Positions 1 through 8,015 of a DNA stretch of 37,965 nucleotides are shown piece by piece. The translations under genes were made by a program, and so were the position numbers. Origin of the DNA: Bacteroidaceae bacterium. GTDB taxonomy: Bacteria > Bacteroidota > Bacteroidia > Bacteroidales > Bacteroidaceae. The stretch is taken from NCBI GenBank assembly GCA_017540585.1, contig JAFYAT010000132.1:1-37965 (forward strand), read 5' to 3'. The notes beneath the pieces are model-generated. The model ran no database searches, was not told the origin of the DNA, and saw only the letters and a program-made list of their open reading frames with translations. The stretch's first letter is position 1; every line of letters begins with the position of its first letter.

Positions 1-641
1 GAACAAAAACAAGAAAAAACATGTTTTCTTTTGTTTTTACCATGTTTTTTTAACTGGCCGCACTGCGGCAAAAAAAGCATACAATTTCAACAGTACAGGT
101 CGAATATAGACATGCTCACCAACTGATGTTTGTCCTATTTGTACAAAACGGTAAATCGGGCTTATCGTAATTCCTGCACACAAAAAAGAAGTTGTTTCAT
201 GAGATAATCAAAATTTGGTCTCGAAGAAAAATTATCTGCATCGCGAAAGAGAATTATTTTGTACGCGTACAAAATTTTTTTTCTACGCGCACAAAAAAAT
301 CGCCCATTCCTGAGCGATTTTAAAGGACAAATGGATGCGTATTCATAAATGGCAGGCTTATCGTATTTATACAGCCACAAAGATATGGTTTCCGCAACCA
401 CGCTATAGCCAATACAGGAGGAATAATTGACATTGAACAAGCACAGACAATAATTCCAGCAAACACAGATATAATCACTCCATGATTAAAAAACAGTTAT
501 GAATATCTTGTAGTGTACTGAATTAGTTGACAGTTCTGTTTGTTAGAACCAAGTTGTTTTACGCATCACCTTTATATTCCTAACATGGTTGTCAAATACT
601 GTTGTAAGGTTGTTCATTCCATTTCTCAAGGGGAAAAATTC
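1..641. other. AT-rich flank without a supported gene
   Basis: No convincing coding region lies here. An open frame on the minus strand (162-440) has no recognisable domain and runs through a terminator-like hairpin, so it is not called. The stretch holds several symmetric elements: an A/T-rich imperfect inverted repeat at 5-38 centred on ACATGT, a GC stem-loop GCCGC-ACT-GCGGC at 57-69, a perfect 20-bp palindrome at 256-275 (core GTACGCGTAC flanked by A/T runs), and a hairpin with a minus-strand T-tract at 290-321. The next 3' gene on the minus strand, the lipoprotein ending at 642, could be terminated here. Confidence 0.5.
290..321 (-). terminator. Intrinsic terminator, minus strand
   Basis: Read on the minus strand, an 8-bp stem AAAATCGC / GCGATTTT closes a 10-nt loop and is followed by seven T in a row. 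That is the form of a rho-independent terminator. It could end transcription from the lipoprotein gene 320 nt upstream, or end a short transcript starting from a TATCTTTG element on the minus strand at 378-385. The 20-bp palindrome at 256-275 lies just beyond it. Confidence 0.55.
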
Positions 642-2204
642 TCAATCCTTACTCACATCGCAGACAGCTCGCACACTTTGACCCATGCTACGGCGGCAGT
701 CAAAGCCGTTGCTGTCACGTATTCTCCAATCGAAGTAGAATTCGCGTGCGTAGTAGCTGTAGCCACCAACGAGCGAAGATGCCCAGTAATTGCCACACTT
801 GCCCGCATAGTTAAGCGAGCCATAGCGACGATAGCCAGCAGCAGGAAGGAAAATATGTGTATCGGAGAGTGAATGGTGGCTTGATGCAGAAATTGCAGAA
901 TATACGATATAGCCAGCTACGCCAGAACCGTCATAGTTTGATGTCCATTCCCAGTAACACTTGAATAGGAGTTCCATCTGTTCAACATGAGTTGGCATAC
1001 GCCATCTACCACCCCAATTCTGTGTGGCAGCATCATCCTCTGGGTCGAGAGCAGTCTTTGTATCAGCCGTATATTTGTAGAATAAGTTGCCAATGTCATC
1101 ACTTGACCACTTGTATGTTGCCTCGTCATAATATGTCTTCGTATAACTACGAGAATAGTCGTAGTTTCTTGCATTACTTTCATCTTCCTCTCCGTATGCC
1201 TTTGTCTCGCCCCAAGCATAGTAATTTCCATAATCAGTAACACTTGTTGCACCAACGTTCATGCTTGCCCACTTCAATCCTGATGGCAAACCGAGATCAA
1301 TCCATGTGTAACCATTCTCTGTTCCAGTAGATTGGTTTTGTTTCAAATCAGCTGCGATATGGTAAGCTTTACCTGCCACGAGTGTCTTGCTTGCGATAGT
1401 GGCGGAATACGACCTCTTGCCATAAGTTTCAGCTGTGACTGTAAGGTCACCAGTAGTTGTTGGGAGAACAGCAAGGTAGAGAGTGAGAACATTTTGAGAT
1501 ACTGCTGTGCCTACATTACTGAGCGAGAGTTTAATCTCTGATGATGTTACCTTTGTGGTGACTTCACCTGTTGCCACGTTCATGGTTGCAAGTGTGATAA
1601 ACACATTGTCGTCCGAATCGTTTGTAAGCGTAACGCTCTCCCAAGAGGCAGCATCAGGCACGGTGAGTTCAAGCATCAAGACGGAAGCAACATGATTGAA
1701 ATCAAAGTTCACACTATCGCCAGTCGGAACATTGGCAACTGCATACATATAGTCATAACTTTCGTTGATATGAGCAAAGCTGTTATTGCCGCTCTGCACC
1801 TGTCTTGTCATATCTATAGGAACATCCGTATAAGTTATCTCCGAAAGCATGTTCCAATATGGATAGTATGCAGCATAAGTATTGCCACGAATAAGTGACC
1901 AATCTGTACCATCGAATAATGATCTTGTGCTGTTACCACTACCGTTTTTCAACACCTGTTTTTCCTGATTATTGGTAGTAGGGGCAATCTGGAATATGCC
2001 TATTGCCTCGTCGTTGTCCCAAGAGAAGGGAATCATGTTTTCCGCATTGGTTGGAATAGCAAGAGTATCGCCATCATCAAATGTGTATGGCTCGACTGTA
2101 AGAGTAACGTTGCCGCTGAACATATCATAGTCTGGGTGTTCATCGTCGGAACATGAAACCATCATGGCAGCAGTTACAAAAGACAAAAAGATAGTTTTCT
2201 TCAT
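642..2204 (-). CDS. Surface lipoprotein, fimbrillin-like N-terminus plus FISUMP domain
   Basis: This 520-residue protein begins with a lipoprotein signal peptide ending in VSC (lipid-modified Cys18). It is followed by SDDE, an acidic stretch of the kind that sends Bacteroidetes lipoproteins to the cell surface. Residues about 30-290 resemble the fimbrillin/Mfa-like fold, with stretches such as FSWDNDEAIGIF, YAAYYPY and FNHVASVLMLEL. Residues about 298-516 are a FISUMP-type domain (Fibrobacter succinogenes major paralogous domain, TIGR02145), recognised by WIDLGLPSGLKWA, YAWGE, WGGRWRMPT, LPAAGYR, NYWASS and the C-terminal SVRAVCD. The likely role is a surface structure, perhaps a fimbrial tip or adhesin component; the ligand is unknown. 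It stands alone in its transcription unit, behind a promoter about 450 nt upstream. The fold calls are good; the biological role is inferred. Confidence 0.85.
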   Translation of the reverse strand: MKKTIFLSFVTAAMMVSCSDDEHPDYDMFSGNVTLTVEPYTFDDGDTLAIPTNAENMIPFSWDNDEAIGIFQIAPTTNNQEKQVLKNGSGNSTRSLFDGTDWSLIRGNTYAAYYPYWNMLSEITYTDVPIDMTRQVQSGNNSFAHINESYDYMYAVANVPTGDSVNFDFNHVASVLMLELTVPDAASWESVTLTNDSDDNVFITLATMNVATGEVTTKVTSSEIKLSLSNVGTAVSQNVLTLYLAVLPTTTGDLTVTAETYGKRSYSATIASKTLVAGKAYHIAADLKQNQSTGTENGYTWIDLGLPSGLKWASMNVGATSVTDYGNYYAWGETKAYGEEDESNARNYDYSRSYTKTYYDEATYKWSSDDIGNLFYKYTADTKTALDPEDDAATQNWGGRWRMPTHVEQMELLFKCYWEWTSNYDGSGVAGYIVYSAISASSHHSLSDTHIFLPAAGYRRYGSLNYAGKCGNYWASSLVGGYSYYAREFYFDWRIRDSNGFDCRRSMGQSVRAVCDVSKD

Positions 2205-2447
2205 ATTTATGTTGGTTATGGGATGTTAGTCTATGGACTGTCGTACACGAATCTCAAAAGGCATGTCGGGAACAGTCACATTTCCGTTTATTGTATCGTT
2301 AGATGCTTCGTTGTAAGGGAACTATCGGCAAGAATGTTCATACGCACCCTTGTCTTGCGTACCTCACATAAAAGGCAAAATACGTTTTTATTTTCATTAT
2401 ATTATCTGTATTTATATATTGAAAAAGTTAGTACATTTACAAACGAC

Positions 2448-2490
2448 ACAAGTCCTTCAGGATGTGCTGAGCGCATCTTGAAGGACTTGT
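2448..2490. repeat. 43-bp near-perfect palindrome in the lipoprotein leader
   Basis: The two 21-nt arms (2448-2468 and 2470-2490) surround a single central base. They match at 19 of 21 positions. Both mismatches become G-U pairs in RNA copied in the plus direction, but A-C mismatches in the minus direction, so the structure favours a plus-strand RNA. No plus-strand gene or promoter was found just upstream, and no T-tract follows. Elsewhere between 2205 and 2650 nothing else stands out. Confidence 0.7.
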
Positions 2491-2650
2491 ACATTTCGGA
2501 TTATATAAGTGTTATTCGAGAGAGAGAGAAAAAAAAAATAAACGATAACAGCCAAACAATGTGACCGTTATTTTCCATTTTCAAACATTTATTAAGTTCT
2601 CTCATATCTTTAAAACACTTTATATGGCAATCTGTTTTGTTAATCACGTG

Positions 2651-2682
2651 CAAAGGTATAAAAGTAATCCTTTATATCCAAA
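2651..2682 (-). promoter_or_regulatory. Promoter of the surface lipoprotein gene
   Basis: Read on the minus strand, TTTG (2682-2679), a 20-bp spacer and TACCTTTG (2658-2651) match the Bacteroidetes sigma-ABfr promoter at every consensus base. Transcription would start near 2645, giving a leader of about 440 nt before the start codon at 2204. The interval from here to the aminotransferase stop (2683-2828) shows no other feature beyond a weak AATGC/GCATT stem at that stop codon. Confidence 0.75.
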
Positions 2683-2828
2683 ATTCCGTATAAAAAACAC
2701 ATAAAAAACCATAACAAAAGGGGAGATATGCCACATATTTGAGTGCTTAATATAATGTTTTTGACATCATATAATGCCTTTTGAACAAGAGAAAAGACAA
2801 AAGGATTAAAGAATAATGCTTTTCTGCA

Positions 2829-4013
2829 TTATAACTCAAAATCATTTATGCAATCAACAACATACCTTGCCTCATCCATTGTAAGGGAAGGAGACATAGG
2901 AAGACTCAACTCCTCACGATGTATTCTTTCTGTTATAGGTAAGGAAAGGTGGGAGTATTCCTTGTAACATTCCTGCTGATGAGGGGCAACAGGATAATGA
3001 ATCAAGGTCTGAATGCCATGCTCCTTGAGGTAAGACTGCAAAGCATCACGTCGTTCGCAAAGAACGGGGAAGATGTGATAGACGTTGTTTGCATCTGATA
3101 GACGAACTGGGAGAGCCACATTAGGATTGCTTATATTATCATAATAATATGCGGCAATATGCTGACGATGAGCATTATCTTCGTCCAAATGCTTCAACTT
3201 AACATCAAGAACTGCTGCCTGTAACTCGTCAAGTCGGGAGTTTTCACCTTTGTACTTATATACATATTTGGCAGAAGAGCCATAATTGCCAAGAGAACGG
3301 ATAACTTCAGCAAGTTCCTTGTCATCTGTAGTTACTGCTCCGCCATCACCCATTGCACCAAGGTTCTTGCCAGGGTAGAAAGAATGACCAGCGGCATGAC
3401 CGAGAGAACCAGTGCGGGGAAATGAAGAATGAGGAATGAAGAATGAAGAATCATTCTGACAGATGTCTGCAGTATGAACATCTGACGGATTACCATCCAC
3501 ACCAAAGCAACAGCCATGAGCCTGTGCATTATCCTCAATAAGAAGAAGGTTGTACTTATTGCAAAGTTCACCTATTCTGTCAGTATAGGCGCATCTGCCA
3601 TAAAGATGAACAATCATTATGGCACGTGTACGCTCTGTAATGAGAGACTCAAGACGTGAGTCGTCAATGAGGAGAGTGTCAAAGCGTGGTTCTGCAAATA
3701 CAGGTACAAGATTATTTTCTGTAATGGCAAGTACTGAGGCAATAAACGTATTTGCAGGAACAATGACTTCATCACCATCCTTCAGTTTACCCAGTTCCTT
3801 ATAAGCACGAAGAATGAGTGAGAGCGCTTCAAGTCCGTTGCCCACTCCCACACAATACTTAGTACCAATATATCTGGCAAAGTTCTCTTCAAACTGACGA
3901 GTAGCCTCGCCATGCAGATACCAACCTGAATCAACTACATTATTTATTGCCGCCTTAATCTCGTCGCCATGCAACTCAGTGACGGATTTAAGGTCTAAGA
4001 AATTTACTTGCAT
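2829..4013 (-). CDS. DegT/DnrJ/EryC1/StrS-family PLP aminotransferase (sugar nucleotide type)
   Basis: This 394-residue enzyme belongs to the fold-type I aminotransferases that add an amino group to keto-sugar nucleotides, usually for O-antigen, capsule or glycoprotein sugars. The PLP site is clear: EDNAQAHG (Asp161 for the pyridine nitrogen, Gln164), and SFYPGKNLGA with Lys216 as the Schiff-base lysine. The closest families I can name are the dTDP-3-amino-sugar enzymes FdtB/QdtB, but the substrate cannot be read from sequence. Residues about 174-199 look like an insertion, and part of it (3419-3455) is encoded by a degenerate GAATGAAG repeat; the frame stays open. The gene has its own strong promoter and no sugar-pathway neighbours here. 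Confidence 0.88.
   Translation of the reverse strand: MQVNFLDLKSVTELHGDEIKAAINNVVDSGWYLHGEATRQFEENFARYIGTKYCVGVGNGLEALSLILRAYKELGKLKDGDEVIVPANTFIASVLAITENNLVPVFAEPRFDTLLIDDSRLESLITERTRAIMIVHLYGRCAYTDRIGELCNKYNLLLIEDNAQAHGCCFGVDGNPSDVHTADICQNDSSFFIPHSSFPRTGSLGHAAGHSFYPGKNLGAMGDGGAVTTDDKELAEVIRSLGNYGSSAKYVYKYKGENSRLDELQAAVLDVKLKHLDEDNAHRQHIAAYYYDNISNPNVALPVRLSDANNVYHIFPVLCERRDALQSYLKEHGIQTLIHYPVAPHQQECYKEYSHLSLPITERIHREELSLPMSPSLTMDEARYVVDCINDFEL
3417..3497 (-). repeat. Simple-repeat insertion inside the aminotransferase frame
   Basis: Between the ...AHGC region and the RTGSLGHAAG motif of the aminotransferase, the gene carries about 26 extra codons. The 3' part of this segment on the minus strand (3419-3455) consists of repeats of about 8 bp (GAATGAAG-like on the plus strand). 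They resemble the intergenic octamer tracts found elsewhere in the window. The encoded residues are Ser/Phe/Pro/His-rich, and the reading frame is preserved. Confidence 0.6.
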
Positions 4014-4040
4014 TTTACGCCTGCATTAGTTATTACTACG

Positions 4041-4071
4041 CAAAGATACAACATCGACATTTAAGTACAAA
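4041..4071 (-). promoter_or_regulatory. Promoter of the aminotransferase gene
   Basis: On the minus strand, TTTG (4071-4068), a 19-bp spacer and TATCTTTG (4048-4041) match the Bacteroidetes promoter consensus. The predicted start near 4034 leaves a leader of about 20 nt, so this gene is transcribed separately from asd upstream. Confidence 0.75.
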
Positions 4072-4085
4072 ATAATAGTATGAAT

Positions 4086-4125
4086 AAAAAAGGTTCAGGT
4101 AAACCATTACGGAATACCGGAACCT
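4086..4125 (-). terminator. Intrinsic terminator of asd
   Basis: On the minus strand a stem AGGTTC / GAACCT, continued after one mismatch by GGTA / TACC, closes a 13-nt loop and is followed by six T. It lies about 50 nt past the asd stop codon and before the aminotransferase promoter, so the two genes are separate units. Confidence 0.65.
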
Positions 4126-4127
4126 AT

Positions 4128-4164
4128 GAAGAATTAAGAATTCAAAATTCAGAATTCAAAATTA
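4128..4164. repeat. ATTC/GAATT simple-repeat tract
   Basis: A degenerate tract of about 8-bp units, GAATTAAG and AATTCAAA-like, sits between the asd stop codon and its terminator hairpin. Tracts with the same AATTC theme appear near 19327, 29025 and 34910, each close to a gene end. Confidence 0.5.
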
Positions 4165-4172
4165 TTTTTGCT

Positions 4173-5231
4173 TTACTTTACATTGCCAACCTTGATGAGG
4201 TACTCAGCAATCTGAACGGCATTGAGTGCAGCACCCTTCTTAATCTGGTCACCTGTGAGCCAGAAAGTGAGACCGTTTGGATTAGAAAGGTCCTTACGTA
4301 CACGACCTACATATACGTCGTCCTTGCCTGCTGCGAAGAGTGGCATTGGGTAAGGGAGTCCTTCCATTGTCTCAGCATTAGCGTCCTTGTTTGCCTTTGC
4401 ACCTACGAGTGCAGGATTGTCGATGAGTGTTACACCATCAGCAGCAGCAATAGCCTTCTGGGCATCCTCTACTGCGATTGGCTTCTCTGTCTCAACCCAT
4501 ACTGCTTCTGAGTGAGCACGGAGTGAAGAGATACGTACGCACATGGCAGAGCAGTCAGCATCTGTGTGCATAATCTTCTTTGTCTCGTTGAACATCTTCA
4601 TCTCTTCCTTAGTGTAACCAGTGTCTGTGAAGACGTCAATCTGTGGAATCACGTTGTAGGCAAGCTGATAAGCGAACTTGCTGACAGTTGGATCCTCAGA
4701 GTTAGCGAGCTGCTTGTACTGCTCCTGAAGTTCTGCCATTGCAGCAGCACCAGCACCTGAAGCTGACTGGTAGGAAGCAACGTGGATGCGTTTTATATGT
4801 GAAAGCTTCTCAATAGGTTTGAGAACTACAACCATCATGATAGTTGTACAGTTAGGGTTAGCGATGATACCGCGTGGACGATTAAGAGCATCCTCTGCGT
4901 TGCACTCAGGAACTACCAATGGAACGTCATTGTCCATACGGAAAGCACTTGAGTTGTCAATCATCACAGCACCGTACTTAGTAATGTCCTCTGCAAATTC
5001 CTTTGAAGTACCTGCACCTGCACTTGTGAATGCGATATCTACATCCTTGAAGTCATCACCGTGCTTAAGGAGTTTCACTTCATACTCCTTACCTCTGAAC
5101 GTGTACTTTGTTCCTGCACTACGAGTGGAACCGAAGAGAACAAGGTCATCCATTGGGAAGTTTCTCTCATCAAGAACGCGGAGAAACTCCTGACCTACTG
5201 CGCCAGATGCGCCAACGATAGCTACTTTCAT
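4173..5231 (-). CDS. asd: Aspartate-semialdehyde dehydrogenase
   Basis: The enzyme reduces aspartyl phosphate to aspartate semialdehyde with NADPH, the branch point to lysine/diaminopimelate, threonine and methionine. At 352 residues it has the family's usual length. The N-terminal nucleotide-binding loop is [11 protein letters not shown] (residues 7-17), and the catalytic cysteine is Cys128 in NPNCTT. Further signatures are the SYQSASGAG segment (153-161) and the family's [12 protein letters not shown]-like stretch, here [12 protein letters not shown]. The ATG start is directly in front of the conserved [11 protein letters not shown] likely minus-strand -7 element lies at 5287-5294, and the gene diverges from the antiporter gene. 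Cytosolic; single-gene unit. Confidence 0.97.
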   Translation of the reverse strand: MKVAIVGASGAVGQEFLRVLDERNFPMDDLVLFGSTRSAGTKYTFRGKEYEVKLLKHGDDFKDVDIAFTSAGAGTSKEFAEDITKYGAVMIDNSSAFRMDNDVPLVVPECNAEDALNRPRGIIANPNCTTIMMVVVLKPIEKLSHIKRIHVASYQSASGAGAAAMAELQEQYKQLANSEDPTVSKFAYQLAYNVIPQIDVFTDTGYTKEEMKMFNETKKIMHTDADCSAMCVRISSLRAHSEAVWVETEKPIAVEDAQKAIAAADGVTLIDNPALVGAKANKDANAETMEGLPYPMPLFAAGKDDVYVGRVRKDLSNPNGLTFWLTGDQIKKGAALNAVQIAEYLIKVGNVK

Positions 5232-5286
5232 ATTATTATGTTATTAAAAAGATAGTTCGATAACAAATTATTCATAAAATCGGGGA

Positions 5287-5294
5287 CAAAATTA
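5287..5294 (-). promoter_or_regulatory. asd: Probable -7 element of asd
   Basis: TAATTTTG on the minus strand fits TAnnTTTG and would start transcription near 5280, about 50 nt before the start codon. No good TTTG is found at the expected -33 distance, so the call rests on one box. Confidence 0.45.
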
Positions 5295-5337
5295 CAACTT
5301 TTAAACGAAACGATAAATATTTATAGCAAAAAGTTAG

Positions 5338-5345
5338 TATCTTTG
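5338..5345 (+). promoter_or_regulatory. Probable -7 element of the antiporter gene
   Basis: TATCTTTG matches the Bacteroidetes -7 box exactly and lies about 48 nt before the TTG start. No TTTG is seen 19-21 bp upstream. It is back to back with the asd -7 element. Confidence 0.5.
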
Positions 5346-5392
5346 CCCGAAATTTAATCAATAAATCACTAACAAAAGTACTATTTAAATAA

Positions 5393-7552
5393 TTGACACT
5401 TAAATTGGACCTGATTAGCACATATCTCAATCTGCCAATTACAAATCCTACGTGGATATTCTTTCTTGTATTGTGCATCATTCTGTTTGCTCCTATGATA
5501 CTTAGCAAGCTACACATTCCGCACCTGATCGGAATGATACTTGCGGGCGTGATAATAGGAGAGAACGGACTCAACATACTTCAGCGTGACCGCAGTTTCG
5601 AGTTGTTCGGACAGGTGGGAATATACTTCATTATGTTCCTTGCAGGTCTTGAGATGGATATGCAGAACCTGAAACTGAACAGGACAAGGGGTATCATATT
5701 CGGAAGCCTTACGACGCTCATTCCTTTCGGGTTTGGATTTGCAACTGGCTACTATCTTCTCGGCTACAGCATACCGGCGTCGCTGCTACTGTCGTGCATA
5801 ATGGCGTCCCATACTCTGGTGGCTTACACCATAGTTGGACGTTACGGCGTGACCCGTAATCCAGCGGTCACAATCTCAGTTGTGGCTACGATGATTGCAC
5901 TACTGGCTTCGCTCATCTTCCTCGCTGCAATGGGAGGCGTGCTCAATGGAAGCACCGATGTGTGGTTCTGGTTGCTGTTCATCGGCAAGTGCGCTGGGTT
6001 TGCATTGGTTGAGTTCCTTGTCGTGCCAAGGCTCACCCGTTTCTTCTTCCGTAAGTTCATAGAACCTGTGATGCAGTTCACATATACGCTCGCCATTGTG
6101 TTCTTCAGTGCAGCACTGGCTGAGGTGTGTGGTCTTGAGGGAATACTCGGTGCGTTCCTCTCTGGACTTGTGCTCAACAGATTCATACCGCACACGTCAC
6201 CACTCATGAATCGCCTTGAGTTTGTGGGCAACGCTCTCTTCGTACCGTACTTCCTTATCGGTGTCGGTATGCTTATCAACATATCTCCAATGTTCCATGA
6301 GATTGAAGCGGTACTGGTTGTCATCACGATGGTAATTGCCGGCACGCTGTCAAAGTACATCGCAGCGCTTTGTGCGAGAAAGGTTTTCCATTTCACTTCA
6401 GGTGAGGGACTGATGATGTTCGGACTTACTGAGGCGCACGCGGCTGGTGCACTGGCGATGGTACTCGTAGGAACGAGGCTGGAGATTGCCCCCGGCGTTC
6501 CGCTCATGAACAGTGCTGTGCTCGACGGTGTCGTCATGATGATTCTCATCTCGTGCATAATCAGTTCCATAGCCACTGATCAGGCGGCAAAGAAGATTAA
6601 GCTCTACGAGAAGGAAGAGAAGTCTGTGCGACACGACAGTACGTCACTCGACGACGAGAAGATTCTCATCCCTATTAATTATAAAGGTACCATCCAGCAG
6701 CTCATGCTCTCCGCCATAATGATGCGCAACCCTAAGTTGAAACGAGGACTCATCTGCCTCAACATCATCAATGACGCTGACCTCAACGATAAGACGCGTG
6801 CCAACAGTCAGGAGTGTCTCGATATGGCGGCTAAGATAGCAGCGGCAAGCGATGTACCTGTACAGACGCAGAGTCGCCTTGCTGTCAACTTCGTGACTGC
6901 AACTATCCACTCGTTCAACGAGAACCACGCATCGGAAATGATCATAGGTCTCCACCGCAAGGCCAATGAGGGGGACGACTACTTCGGACAATTTGCACAG
7001 GGACTCATCGAGAATATGTCACGTCAGCTCATCATAGTTAATCTCAAGCAACCAGCCCACACTCTACATAATATATATGTAGCTGTGCCCGACAAGGCGC
7101 AGTACGAGAAGGGCTTCTACCGCTGGATTAACCGTCTGGCGCGTATGAGTGCCGATCTGGGTGCAAGCATAGAGTTCTTCTCGCCTGAGAACACTGGCAG
7201 TCTCATCATGCGCTACATGAAGGAGCGACACAAGTCGGTACGGGCTGAATACTCGGTTCTCGACTCCTGGGACGACTTCCCTGCACTGCGCCATGAGGTG
7301 AAGCGTGACGACCTCCTCATCGTGGTCACAGCACGTAAGGGAAGTATCTCTTACCAGAACTCCTTCAACAAGCTCGGTTATCAACTGGAACACGACTTCA
7401 CTGACAGCAACATCATGGTGGTATTCCCTGACCAGCAGGAGGAGAACAACGAGACGTACACCTTCTCCGATCCTCACTACACCACTACATCGAGCACTGC
7501 CAACACACGCATAACGCAGTGGTTCAGCAAGTGGATAGGAGAAATGGGATAG
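5393..7552 (+). CDS. Cation:proton antiporter (CPA2/KefB-type) with cytosolic C-terminal domain
   Basis: This 719-residue protein has an N-terminal Na+/H+ exchanger domain (PF00999) of about 12 membrane helices over residues 20-400, including LHIPHLIGMILAGVIIGENGLNIL, LFLAGLEMD-like (here MFLAGLEMD), GLEGILGAFLSGLVLNR and GLTEAHAAGALAMVLVG. Residues about 420-715 form a soluble part resembling paired universal-stress-protein folds. It exchanges monovalent cations for protons across the inner membrane, for pH or salt balance; which ion is unknown. The start must be TTG at 5393 (or TTG 5405): an in-frame stop directly precedes 5393, and the first ATG would cut into the first membrane helix. An 8-bp hairpin follows the stop codon. 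Confidence 0.88.
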   Translation: MTLKLDLISTYLNLPITNPTWIFFLVLCIILFAPMILSKLHIPHLIGMILAGVIIGENGLNILQRDRSFELFGQVGIYFIMFLAGLEMDMQNLKLNRTRGIIFGSLTTLIPFGFGFATGYYLLGYSIPASLLLSCIMASHTLVAYTIVGRYGVTRNPAVTISVVATMIALLASLIFLAAMGGVLNGSTDVWFWLLFIGKCAGFALVEFLVVPRLTRFFFRKFIEPVMQFTYTLAIVFFSAALAEVCGLEGILGAFLSGLVLNRFIPHTSPLMNRLEFVGNALFVPYFLIGVGMLINISPMFHEIEAVLVVITMVIAGTLSKYIAALCARKVFHFTSGEGLMMFGLTEAHAAGALAMVLVGTRLEIAPGVPLMNSAVLDGVVMMILISCIISSIATDQAAKKIKLYEKEEKSVRHDSTSLDDEKILIPINYKGTIQQLMLSAIMMRNPKLKRGLICLNIINDADLNDKTRANSQECLDMAAKIAAASDVPVQTQSRLAVNFVTATIHSFNENHASEMIIGLHRKANEGDDYFGQFAQGLIENMSRQLIIVNLKQPAHTLHNIYVAVPDKAQYEKGFYRWINRLARMSADLGASIEFFSPENTGSLIMRYMKERHKSVRAEYSVLDSWDDFPALRHEVKRDDLLIVVTARKGSISYQNSFNKLGYQLEHDFTDSNIMVVFPDQQEENNETYTFSDPHYTTTSSTANTRITQWFSKWIGEMG

Positions 7553-7574
7553 CTCTGGCACTGGCGTGCCAGAG
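7553..7574 (+). terminator. Hairpin directly after the antiporter stop codon
   Basis: A perfect 8-bp stem CTCTGGCA / TGCCAGAG with a 6-nt loop begins on the base after the stop codon. No T-tract follows, so it may protect the 3' end or slow polymerase rather than act as a classical terminator. Confidence 0.4.
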
Positions 7575-7582
7575 AGGTAACA

Positions 7583-7725
7583 GTTAAGAGTTAAAAGTTA
7601 AGAGTGTAAGTTGTGAGTTTGTAAGTTTGTGAGTTTTTGAGTTCGTGAGTTTTTGAGTTTTTAAGTTATTAGTTTTTAAGTTTTAAAGCTATTGGCTATT
7701 GAGCTTTAAAGCTATTGGCTACTGA
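7583..7725. repeat. RAGTTYKT octamer tract followed by a 21-bp direct repeat
   Basis: From about 7583 to 7685 the DNA is a degenerate tandem of octamers such as GAGTTTGT, AAGTTTGT, GAGTTCGT and GAGTTTTT. It is followed by two 21-bp copies (7682-7702 and 7705-7725) sharing TTTAAAGCTATTGGCTA and spaced 23 bp apart. A second octamer tract of the same kind lies at 15746-15855. The function is unknown. Confidence 0.6.
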
Positions 7726-7813
7726 ACTTGTGAACACATCTCAGTTAACAAGAACTTACTGAAACAACTAAGATACACATTCGGACAATACAAGGACATA
7801 ATACATATAGACG

Positions 7814-7851
7814 TTCAGGGCGCATCAACTGTGTGGTTGATGCGCCCTGAA
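7814..7851. terminator. Perfect 16-bp hairpin between convergent genes
   Basis: Arms 7814-7829 and 7836-7851 are fully complementary (TTCAGGGCGCATCAAC and its complement) around a 6-nt loop, and pairing nearly continues three bases further. It lies between the plus antiporter gene and the minus HU-like gene, where a bidirectional terminator is expected, but neither side has a T-tract. Confidence 0.5.
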
Positions 7852-7954
7852 TCGTTATACTATATCATTAAACAATACGCTATTACCTATCCAGACAAAG
7901 CATAACTGAATATTCAATAGTTGTATAATAGTAAAGCTAATAAACGAATAATTA

Positions 7955-8015
7955 CCAATCAAACATATTACTAATTACTCATTGCTCATTAGTCATTACA
8001 TATTACTCATTATGT
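7955..8015. repeat. ATTACTCATT-type simple-repeat tract
   Basis: Degenerate repeats built on ATTACT, ATTGCTC and ATTAGTC run up to and slightly into the 3' end of the HU-like gene. It is another of the octamer-like tract types in this window. Confidence 0.45.

Noticed and set aside
162-440. 92-residue open frame on the minus strand
   Set aside because: No recognisable domain, AT-rich DNA, and it crosses a terminator-like hairpin and a perfect palindrome.
540-872. Plus-strand open frame over the end of the lipoprotein gene
   Set aside because: It lies opposite the conserved FISUMP domain and shows no features of its own.
2223-2564. 113-residue plus-strand open frame in the lipoprotein leader
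   Set aside because: It spans the 43-bp palindrome, has no promoter and no family resemblance.
3417-3497. Frameshift or pseudogene in the aminotransferase
   Set aside because: The frame is open throughout and all catalytic motifs follow the insert.
5842-6576. Long minus-strand open frame (244 residues) inside the antiporter gene
   Set aside because: It is antisense to conserved membrane helices; its Ser/Thr/Met-rich composition is a frame shadow.
7064-7561. 165-residue minus-strand open frame at the antiporter 3' end
   Set aside because: Shadow of the antiporter coding strand; no domain and no promoter.
7583-7690. Phase-variation repeat switch
   Set aside because: The octamers are too degenerate for simple slippage, and the tract is behind, not in front of, a gene.
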